Shown piece after piece: positions 1 to 9,309 of a DNA stretch of 64,000 bases. Under the pieces are notes generated by a model. It worked only from the letters and a program-made list of their open reading frames with translations, made no database searches and had not been told where the DNA came from. The stretch comes from Morganella morganii_D (lineage in GTDB: Bacteria > Pseudomonadota > Gammaproteobacteria > Enterobacterales > Enterobacteriaceae). Both the position numbers and the translations under genes were made by a program. The stretch lies in the NCBI GenBank assembly GCA_044772875.1, contig CP173058.1, positions 3,596,001 through 3,660,000 on the forward strand, read 5' to 3'. Position 1 is the first letter of the stretch; the number at the start of each line of letters is the position of its first letter.

Positions 1-1
1 C

Positions 2-921
2 CGTGAAATCAACGGCATTGTACTGCTGGATAAACCGCAGGACATTTCATCCAATGATGCATTGCAGAAGGTCCGCCGTCTGTTTAATGCCAGCAAAGCC
101 GGTCACACCGGTGCGCTGGATCCGCTGGCGACCGGTATGCTGCCGGTCTGCCTCGGTGAAGCGACCAAGTTTTCACAGTTCCTGCTGGATTCCGACAAAC
201 GTTATCGTGTGATTGCCCGCCTGGGACAGCGTACAGATACCTCAGACTCGCATGGTGAGGTGATCAGTGTGCGCCCACATTCACTGCAGAACAGCTTGCG
301 GTTGCCCTGGAGTCATTCAGGGGCGATACCCTGCAGGTGCCGTCCATGTATTCCGCACTCAAGCATCAGGGACGTCCGCTGTACGAATATGCCCGCAAAG
401 GTATCACCATAGAGCGGGAAGCCCGCCCGATCACGGTGTATGAACTGCTGTTTATCCGCCATGAGGGGGATGAGCTGGAGCTGGAAATTCACTGCTCGAA
501 AGGCACCTATATCCGCACTATCATTGATGATCTCGGTGAGAAACTCGGCTGCGGGGCACATGTGATTATGCTGCGCCGGTTGCAGGTGGCCACTTATCCG
601 TCAGAACGGATGGTGACGCTGGAGCAGCTTCAGGAAATGCGCCGGGTGGCGGATGAATCAGAAACACCGCTTGAAACCGCACTGGATCCGCTGTTACTGC
701 CGATGGATACCGCGGTGTCACATTTCCCCCGGGTGAACCTGACGGATGTGACCGCCGGGTATTTTAAACAGGGGCAGCCGGTACGGGCGCCGCACGACCT
801 GGCACCGCAGACATTAACCCGCGTAACGCAGGGTGATGACGCGCATTTTATCGGTCTGGCTGTCATCAGTGATGACGGGCTGGTGGCACCGCGCCGTCTT
901 GTTGTGGAATACACGGAATAA
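2..921 (+). pseudogene. truB: tRNA pseudouridine-55 synthase, 5' partial and frameshifted
   Basis: TruB makes pseudouridine 55 in the T loop of tRNAs. The window begins inside the gene: frame 2 reads REINGIVLLDKPQ from base 2 and includes the catalytic-loop motif GALDPLATGMLP. The reading frame breaks near bases 272-280. Frame 2 gives family sequence up to VISVRP (269-277), while the continuation TFTAEQLAVALESFRGD is found only in frame 1, which then runs without a break to the stop at 919-921 (ending RRLVVEY). The change fits loss of one base, most simply a C from the run in gcgcccaca. Every other part matches the family well, so either the gene broke recently or the assembly lost a base in a short homopolymer. 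It lies directly upstream of rpsO, as in other enterobacteria. Confidence 0.93.
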
Positions 922-934
922 GCACCGCCGCATC

Positions 935-963
935 TTGCGTTCAGGGCGCAGGCGGCGTAGAAT
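935..963 (+). promoter_or_regulatory. Sigma-70 promoter of rpsO
   Basis: A TTGCGT -35 hexamer (935-940) and a TAGAAT -10 hexamer (958-963) are separated by 17 bp. They lie in the truB-rpsO gap, 80 bp upstream of rpsO, where the rpsO promoter is found in Escherichia coli. Confidence 0.7.
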
Positions 964-1042
964 AACGCGGCAATTTCCTTGAGATGCTGAATTAGAGATC
1001 GGCACTCATTTTCATCAATCAAAGTATATTTGGAGTTCTATT

Positions 1043-1312
1043 ATGTCTCTAAGCACTGAAGCAAAAGCGAAAATTGTCGCTGATTTCGGTCGTGGCGAAA
1101 ACGACACCGGTTCAAGCGAAGTTCAGATCGCGCTGCTGACTGCACAGATCAACCACCTGCAGGGTCACTTTGCAGAGCACAAAAAAGATCACCACAGCCG
1201 TCGTGGTCTGCTGCGCATGGTTGCTCAGCGTCGTAAGCTCCTGAACTATCTGAAAGGCAAAGATTTAGCAAGCTATACCTCAATTCTTGAGCGTCTGGGC
1301 CTGCGTCGCTAA
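1043..1312 (+). CDS. rpsO: 30S ribosomal protein S15
   Basis: S15 binds 16S rRNA early in assembly of the small subunit platform. The 89-residue product has the usual length. It carries the conserved GSSEVQIALLTAQINHL helix, the HHSRRGLLRMVAQRRKLL RNA-binding segment and a C terminus ending LGLRR. An A-rich, weak ribosome binding site (GGAG at 1031-1034) precedes the ATG. In enterobacteria S15 represses its own translation through a pseudoknot around the start codon; I did not model that fold here. The gene sits between truB and pnp and is followed by an intrinsic terminator. Confidence 0.98.
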   Translation: MSLSTEAKAKIVADFGRGENDTGSSEVQIALLTAQINHLQGHFAEHKKDHHSRRGLLRMVAQRRKLLNYLKGKDLASYTSILERLGLRR

Positions 1313-1331
1313 TTCAGACAAGTTTCAGTGG

Positions 1332-1356
1332 AAAGGGGCCGACGGCCCCTTTTCTT
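1332..1356 (+). terminator. Intrinsic terminator after rpsO
   Basis: A nine-base stem (AAAGGGGCC with GGCCCCTTT, three-base loop) is followed by TTTTCTT. It begins about 20 bp after the rpsO stop and separates rpsO from the pnp leader, probably allowing partial readthrough as in relatives. Confidence 0.85.
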
Positions 1357-1416
1357 CTGAATGCGGCATATTGAGCTGTTGCCGCAATAATAACGATTCT
1401 TCGGTACAGCTATTCG

Positions 1417-1469
1417 CGCGGCTAATGAGAGCATTTTCCGGCAGAAGGAAAAGGTTGTCATTAGTCGCG
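1417..1469 (+). promoter_or_regulatory. Long stem-loop in the pnp leader, likely RNase III site
   Basis: CGCGGCTAATGA (1417-1428) pairs with TCATTAGTCGCG (1458-1469) to give a 12-bp stem with one G-U pair and a purine-rich loop. It lies 70 bp upstream of the pnp start. In E. coli the equivalent leader stem is cut by RNase III and then used by PNPase to destabilise its own mRNA; assigning that role here is by homology of position and shape. Confidence 0.75.
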
Positions 1470-1538
1470 AGGATGTATCTGAAGGAACCATTTCACTACT
1501 TACCCCTGCCGGGGTGAGAGACCCAGAAGGATATTATT

Positions 1539-3695
1539 TTGTTAAATCCGACAATCCGTAAATTCCAGTATGGTCAGCACACTGTCACTATTGAAACCGG
1601 CATGATGGCCCGTCAGGCGACAGCAGCTGTAATGGTTAACATGGACGACACCGCGGTATTCGTTACCGTTGTCGGCCAGAAAAAAATGAAACCGGGCCAG
1701 GATTTCTTTCCGCTGACCGTAAACTATCAGGAGCGTACTTACGCTGCCGGCCGTATTCCGGGGAGCTTCTTCCGCCGTGAAGGCCGTCCGGGCGAAGGTG
1801 AAACCCTGATCGCGCGTCTGATTGACCGTCCGTTACGTCCGCTGTTTCCTGAAGGTTTCCTGAACGAAGTTCAGATCATCGCAACTGTGGTATCTGTGAA
1901 CCCGCAGGTTAACCCTGATATCGTGGCAATGATTGGTGCCTCTGCTGCGCTGGCACTGTCCGGTATTCCGTTCAACGGGCCGATTGGTGCTGCACGTGTT
2001 GGTTTCATCAATGACCAGTATGTTCTGAACCCGACGACTGACGAATTAGCGGTAAGCAAACTGGACCTTGTTGTTGCAGGTACGAAAGGTGCGGTTCTGA
2101 TGGTTGAATCAGAAGCACAGCTGCTGACTGAAGAACAAATGCTGGGTGCGGTCGTGTTCGGTCACGAGCAGCAGCAGATTGTTATCGGGAACATCAATGC
2201 ACTGGTTGCTGAAGCCGGTAAACCGAAGTGGGACTGGCAGCCTGAGCCTGTTAACCAGTCTCTGCATGACCGTGTTGCTGAGCTGTCTGAAAAAGCGCTG
2301 GGTGATGCTTACCGTATCACTGAGAAACAGGATCGTTATGCACAGGTTGATATCATTAAAGATGCAACCATCAGCGCACTGGAAGCTGAATTTGCCGCAC
2401 GCGGTGAAGAGCTGACCGGCGAACTGAAACATGAAATCGGCGATATCCTGTCTGCGGTTGAGAAATCCGTTGTCCGTACCCGTGTACTGAACGGCGAGCC
2501 GCGTATCGACGGCCGTGAAAAAGACATGGTCCGGGCGCTGGATGTCCGCACCGGTGTTCTGCCGCGTACTCACGGTTCTTCTCTGTTCACCCGTGGTGAA
2601 ACTCAGGCGCTGGTAACAGCAACACTGGGTACTGCCCGTGATGCACAGACCCTGGATCAGGTGATGGGTGAAGTCACTGACACCTTCCTGTTCCACTACA
2701 ACTTCCCTCCGTACTGCGTGGGTGAAACCGGTATGGTTGGTTCACCGAAACGCCGTGAAATCGGCCACGGCCGTCTGGCGAAACGTGGTGTGCTGGCAGT
2801 GATGCCGTCTCAGGAAGAATTCCCGTACACCGTGCGTGTGGTTTCAGAAATCACTGAATCTAACGGCTCTTCTTCTATGGCGTCAGTCTGTGGTGCATCC
2901 CTGGCACTGATGGATGCAGGTGTTCCTGTAAAATCAGCGGTTGCCGGTATCGCGATGGGGCTGGTGAAAGAAGACGACAAATACGTGGTTCTGTCTGATA
3001 TCCTCGGTGATGAAGACCACCTCGGCGATATGGACTTTAAAGTGGCGGGCAGCCGTGACGGTATCAGCGCCCTGCAGATGGATATCAAAATTGAAGGTAT
3101 CACCAGCGAAATCATGCAGGTGGCTCTGAACCAGGCCAAAGGTGCGCGTCTGCACATCCTGGGCGTAATGGAACAGGCTATCAACTCTCCACGTGCTGAT
3201 ATCTCTGAGTTTGCACCGCGTATTCATACCATCCGCATCAACCCGGACAAGATTAAAGACGTTATCGGTAAAGGCGGTTCTGTGATCCGTGCCCTGACCG
3301 AAGAAACCGGCACCACTATCGAAATCGAAGATGACGGTACTGTGAAGATTGCTGCGACTGACGGTGATAAAGCGAAGATGGCTATCCGCCGTATCGAAGA
3401 AATCACCGCAGAAGTAGAAGTCAACCGTATCTATAACGGTAAAGTTGTCCGTATCGTTGATTTCGGTGCTTTCGTGGCTATCGGCGGCGGTAAAGAAGGT
3501 CTGGTACATATTTCTCAGATCGCCGACAAACGCGTTGAAAAAGTGTCAGATTATCTGGAAATGGGTCAGGAAGTACCGGTCAAGGTACTGGAAATCGACC
3601 GTCAGGGTCGTATCCGCCTGAGCATGAAAGAAGCGATCAGTCAGGATGCTGCGCCGGCTTCAGATGCAACCCCTGATGCAAATAACGCTGAATAA
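1539..3695 (+). CDS. pnp: Polynucleotide phosphorylase
   Basis: PNPase is a trimeric 3'-5' exoribonuclease that degrades RNA by phosphorolysis and forms the degradosome core with RNase E. The 718-residue product has two RNase PH-like domains (about 1-230 and 310-550), the first followed by a linking helical domain, then a KH domain around IGKGGSVIRALTEETG (about 570) and an S1 domain (VVRIVDFGAFVAIGGGKEGL, about 630). The start is a TTG codon after AGAAGGA (1525-1531), giving MLNPTIRKFQYGQH. The E. coli gene also begins with TTG, so the weak start is conserved and fits translational autocontrol. The leader hairpin lies upstream and nlpI follows. Confidence 0.98.
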   Translation: MLNPTIRKFQYGQHTVTIETGMMARQATAAVMVNMDDTAVFVTVVGQKKMKPGQDFFPLTVNYQERTYAAGRIPGSFFRREGRPGEGETLIARLIDRPLRPLFPEGFLNEVQIIATVVSVNPQVNPDIVAMIGASAALALSGIPFNGPIGAARVGFINDQYVLNPTTDELAVSKLDLVVAGTKGAVLMVESEAQLLTEEQMLGAVVFGHEQQQIVIGNINALVAEAGKPKWDWQPEPVNQSLHDRVAELSEKALGDAYRITEKQDRYAQVDIIKDATISALEAEFAARGEELTGELKHEIGDILSAVEKSVVRTRVLNGEPRIDGREKDMVRALDVRTGVLPRTHGSSLFTRGETQALVTATLGTARDAQTLDQVMGEVTDTFLFHYNFPPYCVGETGMVGSPKRREIGHGRLAKRGVLAVMPSQEEFPYTVRVVSEITESNGSSSMASVCGASLALMDAGVPVKSAVAGIAMGLVKEDDKYVVLSDILGDEDHLGDMDFKVAGSRDGISALQMDIKIEGITSEIMQVALNQAKGARLHILGVMEQAINSPRADISEFAPRIHTIRINPDKIKDVIGKGGSVIRALTEETGTTIEIEDDGTVKIAATDGDKAKMAIRRIEEITAEVEVNRIYNGKVVRIVDFGAFVAIGGGKEGLVHISQIADKRVEKVSDYLEMGQEVPVKVLEIDRQGRIRLSMKEAISQDAAPASDATPDANNAE

Positions 3696-3710
3696 AATTT
3701 GACGTAAGGC

Positions 3711-3736
3711 ATGGCGTCCTGTAAAAAGGGCGCCAT
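3711..3736 (+). other. Stem-loop between pnp and nlpI
   Basis: ATGGCGTCC (3711-3719) pairs with GGGCGCCAT (3728-3736) with one mismatch. It has no T-run, so it may be a 3' stabilising hairpin for pnp mRNA rather than a terminator. This is a weak call. Confidence 0.35.
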
Positions 3737-3817
3737 TCGGCAAAAAAAGCAAAAATGCACTCGGTTATTGTCAGTCAGAGGATTATCCTTTCAGGGATCT
3801 GACTTCGGGAGTAGGAA

Positions 3818-4705
3818 ATGAATTTTTTTCTGCGTTGGTGGAGCATTGCGGCTATAATTTTTATCGCAGGATGCAGCAGCGGTAAAAAGTGGCACTCCGG
3901 GGATTTACTTGCAGTACCCCTGCAGCCATCATTACAGCAGGAAGTGATTCTCGCCCGAATGGAACAAATACTGGCAAGCCGGTCATTGACTGAGGATGAG
4001 TACGCCCAGCTGCTTTATCAGCGTGGTGTGTTGTACGACAGCCTCGGATTGCGTGCATTGGCACGTAACGATTTTACTGTTGCGTTATCAATGCGTCCGG
4101 ATATTCCGGAGATATTTAATTACCTGGGCATTTATTTTACGCAGGCAGGCAACTTTGATGCTGCCTATGAAGCGTATGATTCTGTATTAGAGCTTGATCC
4201 AACTTATAACTACGCGCGTATGAACCGCGGTATTGCCCTGTATTACGGGGGCCGGTATCCGGTGGCGCGGGATGATTTGCTGGCGTTTTATCAGGATGAT
4301 CCAAACGATCCGTTCCGCTCGCTGTGGCTCTATCTCACCGATAAAGAGATAGATCCGAAGAAAGCACTGACCGATTTACGTCAGCGCTATCAGCAGGCGA
4401 AAGGCGGACAATGGGGCTGGAATATTGCTGAATTCTATCTCGGCGACATCAGTGAAAAGACACTGCTTGATCGGCTGAAGGAATTCTCAACGGATAACAC
4501 TTCGCTCGCTGAACATCTCAGTGAAACATACTTCTATTTAGGTAAATACTACCTGAGTCTGGGGGATACGGACAGCGCTGAAACGCTGTTCAAGCTGACG
4601 GTTGCCAACAACGCACACAATTTCGTTGAGCACCGCTACGCATTGTTGGAATTAGCTCTGTTAGGTGATGAAGAACAGGACCTGACGGATTCAGATCCAC
4701 AATAG
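3818..4705 (+). CDS. nlpI: Lipoprotein NlpI with TPR repeats
   Basis: NlpI is an outer-membrane lipoprotein that acts as an adaptor for peptidoglycan hydrolases, for example delivering MepS to the Prc protease. The 295-residue product matches the family length. A short hydrophobic signal ends in the lipobox IAGC, with the lipidated cysteine at residue 19. Tetratricopeptide repeats follow, seen in segments such as FNYLGIYFTQAGNFDAAYEA and YARMNRGIALYYGGRYPVA. The start ATG follows GGGAGTAGGAA. It lies between pnp and yrbN-deaD, the conserved order. Confidence 0.96.
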   Translation: MNFFLRWWSIAAIIFIAGCSSGKKWHSGDLLAVPLQPSLQQEVILARMEQILASRSLTEDEYAQLLYQRGVLYDSLGLRALARNDFTVALSMRPDIPEIFNYLGIYFTQAGNFDAAYEAYDSVLELDPTYNYARMNRGIALYYGGRYPVARDDLLAFYQDDPNDPFRSLWLYLTDKEIDPKKALTDLRQRYQQAKGGQWGWNIAEFYLGDISEKTLLDRLKEFSTDNTSLAEHLSETYFYLGKYYLSLGDTDSAETLFKLTVANNAHNFVEHRYALLELALLGDEEQDLTDSDPQ

Positions 4706-4808
4706 CTGACGAACACTCTTCAACCCGTTAATTTTTCACCATCGCGAAAGTGATGGGGGGATGTTTTGTTCGTTTTATAATTTTATTTGAGCCAGTTCAC
4801 ACTTTTAA

Positions 4809-4889
4809 ATGAAAACAACCGACATGCTTTCCGATGGGTTGTGTAGACTGGCCGCCATTTTGTATGAGGCACCTTTACATGACCACTGA
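4809..4889 (+). CDS. yrbN: Small protein YrbN
   Basis: A 26-codon frame runs from the ATG at 4809 to a TGA at 4887-4889 and overlaps the first 11 bases of deaD. The product contains GLCRLAAILYEAPLHDH, similar to what I recall of the E. coli YrbN peptide, which also overlaps the deaD start. Its function is unknown. The overlap suggests that translation of deaD is coupled to the small frame or that the frame is a leader peptide for the cold-induced helicase. Confidence 0.75.
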   Translation: MKTTDMLSDGLCRLAAILYEAPLHDH

Positions 4890-6801
4890 GACTGAAATTT
4901 CTTTTGCTGACATTGGTTTATCAGCTGATATTTTGACTGCACTGGACGACCTGGGCTACGAAAAACCGTCCCCGATCCAGCAACAATGTATTCCGCACCT
5001 GCTCGCCGGCCGTGATGTTTTGGGTATGGCACAGACGGGGAGCGGTAAAACGGCGGCATTTGGCCTGCCGTTACTGAACAATATTGATCCGAACCTGAGA
5101 GCACCACAGATTCTGGTGCTGGCACCGACGCGCGAATTAGCGGTTCAGGTTGCGGAAGCCTGTACTGATTTCTCCAAACATATGCGTAACGTGAATGTGG
5201 TCGCCCTGTACGGCGGTCAGCGTTATGACGTCCAGTTACGTGCTCTGCGTCAGGGGCCACAGGTGGTTGTCGGTACTCCGGGCCGTCTGCTGGATCACTT
5301 AAAACGCGGCACTCTGGATTTATCACAGCTGAAAGGCCTGGTACTGGATGAAGCTGATGAAATGCTGCGTATGGGCTTCATCGAAGACGTTGAAACCATC
5401 ATGAGCCAGATCCCGGCAGAACACCAGACTGCGCTGTTCTCTGCAACTATGCCGGAAGCTATCCGCCGTATTACCCGCCGTTTCATGAAAGATCCGCAGG
5501 AAGTGCGCATTCAGACCAGCGTCACCACCCGTCCGGACATCAGCCAGAGCTACTGGACTGCTTACGGCGCACGTAAGAGTGAAGCACTGGTTCGTTTCCT
5601 GGAAGCGGAAGATTTTGATGCGGCGATTATCTTCGTCCGTACCAAAAACGCGACTCTGGAAGTGGCTGAAACCCTGGAGCGTAACGGCTACAACAGTGCT
5701 GCACTGAACGGTGATATGAACCAGGCACTGCGTGAGCAGACGCTGGAGCGCCTGAAAGATGGTCGTCTGGATATCCTGATTGCAACAGACGTTGCTGCCC
5801 GTGGTCTGGATGTTGAGCGTATCAGCCTGGTTGTTAACTACGATATCCCGATGGATGCGGAATCTTATGTTCACCGTATCGGCCGTACCGGTCGTGCGGG
5901 TCGCGCCGGCCGTGCTCTGCTGTTCGTTGAAAACCGCGAACGCCGCCTGCTGCGCAATATTGAACGCACCATGAAACTGACCATCCCAGAGGTAGAATTA
6001 CCGGATGCAGAGATGATCAGCCAGCGCCGCCAGGAAAAATTTGCTGCCACTATCCATGCAGAAATGGAAAGCAGCAACCTGGATCAGTATCGTGCACTGC
6101 TGAAAAAACTGGTTCCGGCAGACAGCGATGAGTCTGACGCAGATATCGATATGGAAACCCTGGCCGCTGTTCTGCTGAAAATGGCAGAAGGTGAGCGCAA
6201 ACTGATCCTGCCGCCGGATGCACCACGCCGTCCGCGCCGCGAGTTCAGCGATCGTGATGATCGCCGCCGCAATGACCGCAATGACCGTTTCGGTGATCGT
6301 CCTGAACGTGGTGATCGTCCGCGCCGTGAACGCCGTGACGTGGGTGATATGGAACTGTACCGCATTGAAGTGGGCCGTACTGATGGTGTTGAAGTCCGTC
6401 ACATTGTGGGCGCAATTGCTAATGAAGGGGATATCAACAGCCGTTACATCGGTAACATCAAACTGTTTGATACTCACTCAACTATCGAATTACCGAAAGG
6501 TATGCCGACTGATCTGTTACAGCACTTTACCCGTACCCGTGTTATGAACAAACCAATGAACATGACATTAGTGGGTGATGCGAAGCCGTTTAACCGTGAA
6601 CGCCGCAGTGGTGGTGGTGGTAATGACCGTGGTGGTAACGGCGGCCGCAGTTTCGGTGGTGGTAACCGCCGTGACGGTGAGCGGGCTGACCGTGGTAACA
6701 GTGATCGTCGTCCGCAGGGCGAGCGCCGCAGCTTCCGCCGCGAAGAGGGCGGCAGTGCTGTTCCGCGTCGTCGCAGCAGCAACAGCAGTAACAATGCATA
6801 A
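4879..6801 (+). CDS. deaD: Cold-shock DEAD-box RNA helicase DeaD/CsdA
   Basis: DeaD unwinds RNA in ribosome assembly and in cold-adapted mRNA decay. I take the ATG at 4879, giving 640 residues and an N terminus like the E. coli protein; an upstream in-frame ATG at 4834 lies within yrbN and has no homologous extension. Motifs in order: Q motif near GYEKPSPIQQQ, Walker A AQTGSGKT (about 51-58), PTREL, DEAD (157-160), SAT (about 190), and the helicase C motif YVHRIGRTGRAGRAGRA (about 330). A CsdA-type RNA-binding domain follows (about 490-570, from ELYRIEVGR), then a tail rich in Arg and Gly (RRSGGGGNDRGGNGG). A bidirectional terminator follows. Confidence 0.97.
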   Translation: MTTETEISFADIGLSADILTALDDLGYEKPSPIQQQCIPHLLAGRDVLGMAQTGSGKTAAFGLPLLNNIDPNLRAPQILVLAPTRELAVQVAEACTDFSKHMRNVNVVALYGGQRYDVQLRALRQGPQVVVGTPGRLLDHLKRGTLDLSQLKGLVLDEADEMLRMGFIEDVETIMSQIPAEHQTALFSATMPEAIRRITRRFMKDPQEVRIQTSVTTRPDISQSYWTAYGARKSEALVRFLEAEDFDAAIIFVRTKNATLEVAETLERNGYNSAALNGDMNQALREQTLERLKDGRLDILIATDVAARGLDVERISLVVNYDIPMDAESYVHRIGRTGRAGRAGRALLFVENRERRLLRNIERTMKLTIPEVELPDAEMISQRRQEKFAATIHAEMESSNLDQYRALLKKLVPADSDESDADIDMETLAAVLLKMAEGERKLILPPDAPRRPRREFSDRDDRRRNDRNDRFGDRPERGDRPRRERRDVGDMELYRIEVGRTDGVEVRHIVGAIANEGDINSRYIGNIKLFDTHSTIELPKGMPTDLLQHFTRTRVMNKPMNMTLVGDAKPFNRERRSGGGGNDRGGNGGRSFGGGNRRDGERADRGNSDRRPQGERRSFRREEGGSAVPRRRSSNSSNNA

Positions 6802-6819
6802 TTGATTCGCTGAATCATA

Positions 6820-6853
6820 AAAAGCCCGGCAGGGGATACCTGGCGGGCTTTTT
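6820..6853. terminator. Bidirectional terminator between deaD and btsR
   Basis: AAAAGCCCGGCAGG pairs with CCTGGCGGGCTTTT with a single mismatch, flanked by A-rich and T-rich runs. It serves deaD on the plus strand and btsR on the minus strand. Confidence 0.85.
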
Positions 6854-6867
6854 TATGCCCCGGAGAT

Positions 6868-7581
6868 TTAAATCAGCCCCAGCGCTTCCTTAAGGGGTTT
6901 GAGATAGCGGCGGCTGACCGGGATAGTTTCATCGTTACTCAGGATCAGTTCTGCCTGGCCGTTGTCACCCAGCAGAATTTCCCGCAGACGGGTCAGATTG
7001 ACAAGGTACTGCCGGTGGCAGCGCAGCAGCGGGGTGCGGGTTTCCAGGGTGCGCAGTGTCAGCCCGGTAAATCCTTCCTGGCCGTGCGCACTCATCACAA
7101 ACACGCCGCTGATACGGGAATTGACATACACCACATCCTCAACCGGCATCAGCCAGATACGGTTGTGCCCGCTGCACGGGATATAGCGCAGCTGTTCTGT
7201 CTGTTCCGGGGTTTCTGCAGGGCGGATCTGTCCCCGGCGCAGCCGGTTCAGGGTTTTGTCCAGGCGCTCTTTTTCCACCGGTTTGAGCAGGTAATCAAAC
7301 GCATCTTCCTCAAAGGCCTGTAAGGCGTACTCTTCAAAGGCGGTGAGAAAGACAATCGCAGGCCGGTGGCCGGGATCGAGCATACCGACCATTTCCAGCC
7401 CGGTGATCCGTGGCATCTGGATATCCAGAAACACCACATCCGGTTTCAGGCGGTGGATTTTACCGATGGCATCAATGGCGTTGGTACATTCACCCAGAAT
7501 ACAGATGTCAGGATACGCATCGAGCAGTAATCGCAGGTTTTCCCGGGCCAGTGGTTCATCATCAACAATTAAAACATGCAT
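6868..7581 (-). CDS. btsR: LytTR response regulator BtsR (YehT)
   Basis: This is the DNA-binding half of the BtsS/BtsR pair, which in E. coli responds to extracellular pyruvate and activates the pyruvate importer gene btsT. The 237-residue product has a receiver domain beginning MHVLIVDDEPLA, with the acidic pair D8-D9, phospho-acceptor D53 in FLDIQMPRI, and the conserved lysine in FDYLLKPV. A C-terminal LytTR domain ends in PVSRRYLKPLKEALG. It lies 18 bp downstream of btsS on the same strand, so the two are co-transcribed. No btsT is seen in this window. Confidence 0.92.
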   Translation of the reverse strand: MHVLIVDDEPLARENLRLLLDAYPDICILGECTNAIDAIGKIHRLKPDVVFLDIQMPRITGLEMVGMLDPGHRPAIVFLTAFEEYALQAFEEDAFDYLLKPVEKERLDKTLNRLRRGQIRPAETPEQTEQLRYIPCSGHNRIWLMPVEDVVYVNSRISGVFVMSAHGQEGFTGLTLRTLETRTPLLRCHRQYLVNLTRLREILLGDNGQAELILSNDETIPVSRRYLKPLKEALGLI

Positions 7582-7599
7582 TGTGTCATTATCATTTTT

Positions 7600-9309
7600 T
7601 TAGTTATCAGGCGGTGCAGCCGCACCTGCCGATGAATCGAAAGGTAAGGTCAGAATAATGGTTGTTTTTACTTCCGGCTCGCAGTGAACACTGAGGCCGT
7701 ATTGTTTACCATAACGGACTTTGATGCGTTTATCGACCAGCCCCATGCCCAGCCCGTCACTCATACCGGTTGGCTGATACAGCCCGGCATTATCGGTGAT
7801 CAGGATGACAAGGGCATTGTCTTCCGCCCGTGCGGTTATGGTAATTTTTCCCTGCTCAAATATCTGTGATGTACCATGTTTTATCGCATTTTCCACCACC
7901 GGCTGTAACGAAAATACCGGCAGACTGGCCTGTTTCAGTTCATCCGGAATGGCGATACTGACACTAAGTTGCTCACGGAAGCGGGCTTTTTCAATCTGTA
8001 AGTAAGCATTCACATGCTCAATTTCGGCGGCGAGAGTGGCGATCTCCCCCGGCCGTTTTAAGTTTTTACGGAAAAAGGTCGAGAGGTTCTGCACCAGGTG
8101 CCGCGCCTGTTCCGCATCCCGGCGGATCACAGCCTGTAAGGTATTGAGGGCATTGAACAGAAAATGCGGATTCACCTGTGCATGCAGTAATTTTACCTCT
8201 GTTTCCAGTAGTGACTGCTTACTTCGCTCAAACTGCCCGGCCAGGATTTGCGCCGACAACAGGCTGGCAATACCTTCTCCCAGTGTGCGGTTGATGGAGC
8301 TGAACAGGCGGTTCTTCACTTCATACAGTTTGATGGTACCGATCACCTGCTTATTCTCCCCGGTCAGCGGAATAACCAGTGTGGAGCCGAGCTTACAGTG
8401 CGGATTGATTGAGCAGCAGTACGGGGTTTCGTTGCCGTCGGCATAGACAACCTCATTATGGGCAATGGCCTGCCTGGAGTAGCGTGAGGCAATCGGTGTG
8501 CCCGGCAGGTGGTGATCTGCCCCCACGCCGATAAAGGCCAGCAACTTCTCTGTATCTGTGATAGCAACTGCCGCCACATTCAGTTCATCATACAGCACCT
8601 GTGCCACCTGACGGCTGTTGGTTTCGTTAAATCCCTGGCGCAGTACACCATCTGTACTGATCGCCAGTTTCAGTGCCTGAGCGGAAAAGGCACTGGTGTA
8701 TTTTTCAAAGATGGCGCGCCTGTCCAGCAGGATACGGATAAACATGGCGGCACCGATGGTATTGGCGATAATCATCGGCGCAGCAATATCTTTCACCAGA
8801 TTCAGTGCTTCATTAAACGGCCGTGCCAGTAGCAGGATAATCGCCATTTGTGCCAGCTCGGCAACAAAGGTCACACCGGCAGCCGTCCAGGGATTGAACA
8901 GCTTGTTGATCTGTCCTCGCTTCATATAGTAGCGGTGTACCAGGCCGCCGATAAGCCCCTCCGCAATGGTGGACACCATACAGCTGAATGCTGTCATGCC
9001 GCCGAGAGAATAGCGGTGCAGTCCGCCGGTAAAGCCGACCAGAAGTCCGACAGACGGACCGCCGAGCAAACCGCCGAGCACGGAGCCGATAGCCCGTGTA
9101 TTGGCGATAGAATCATTGATATTCAGCCCGAAATAGGTGCCCATGACACAGAAAACGGAGAAAATCAGGTAGCACATCAGCTTGTGCGGCAGGCGGACAG
9201 TTACCTGTAAGACCGGCAGCACCAGCGGCGTCTTGCTGAGTACCCAGGCGATAACCAGATACACACACATCTGCTGAAGCAGCAGGAAAATCAGATTGTA
9301 GTCATACAT
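7600..9309 (-). CDS. btsS: LytS-type sensor histidine kinase BtsS (YehU)
   Basis: BtsS is the membrane sensor partner of BtsR. The 569-residue product, near the E. coli length, starts with a 5TM-LytS-type membrane region (several hydrophobic spans in about the first 200 residues, with GGLLGGPSVGLLVGFTGGLH). A GAF-like sensing segment follows. The kinase phospho-acceptor motif is LLHAQVNPHFLFNALNTL (about 370-390) and the ATP-binding part is VVENAIKHG with GMGLVDKRIKVRYG. The start ATG reads MYDYNLIFLLLQQM. It is divergent from the transporter operon at 9572. Confidence 0.93.
   Translation of the reverse strand: MYDYNLIFLLLQQMCVYLVIAWVLSKTPLVLPVLQVTVRLPHKLMCYLIFSVFCVMGTYFGLNINDSIANTRAIGSVLGGLLGGPSVGLLVGFTGGLHRYSLGGMTAFSCMVSTIAEGLIGGLVHRYYMKRGQINKLFNPWTAAGVTFVAELAQMAIILLLARPFNEALNLVKDIAAPMIIANTIGAAMFIRILLDRRAIFEKYTSAFSAQALKLAISTDGVLRQGFNETNSRQVAQVLYDELNVAAVAITDTEKLLAFIGVGADHHLPGTPIASRYSRQAIAHNEVVYADGNETPYCCSINPHCKLGSTLVIPLTGENKQVIGTIKLYEVKNRLFSSINRTLGEGIASLLSAQILAGQFERSKQSLLETEVKLLHAQVNPHFLFNALNTLQAVIRRDAEQARHLVQNLSTFFRKNLKRPGEIATLAAEIEHVNAYLQIEKARFREQLSVSIAIPDELKQASLPVFSLQPVVENAIKHGTSQIFEQGKITITARAEDNALVILITDNAGLYQPTGMSDGLGMGLVDKRIKVRYGKQYGLSVHCEPEVKTTIILTLPFDSSAGAAAPPDN

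Noticed and set aside
2109..2696. 195-codon minus-strand open frame
   Set aside because: Shadow of the highly conserved pnp gene.
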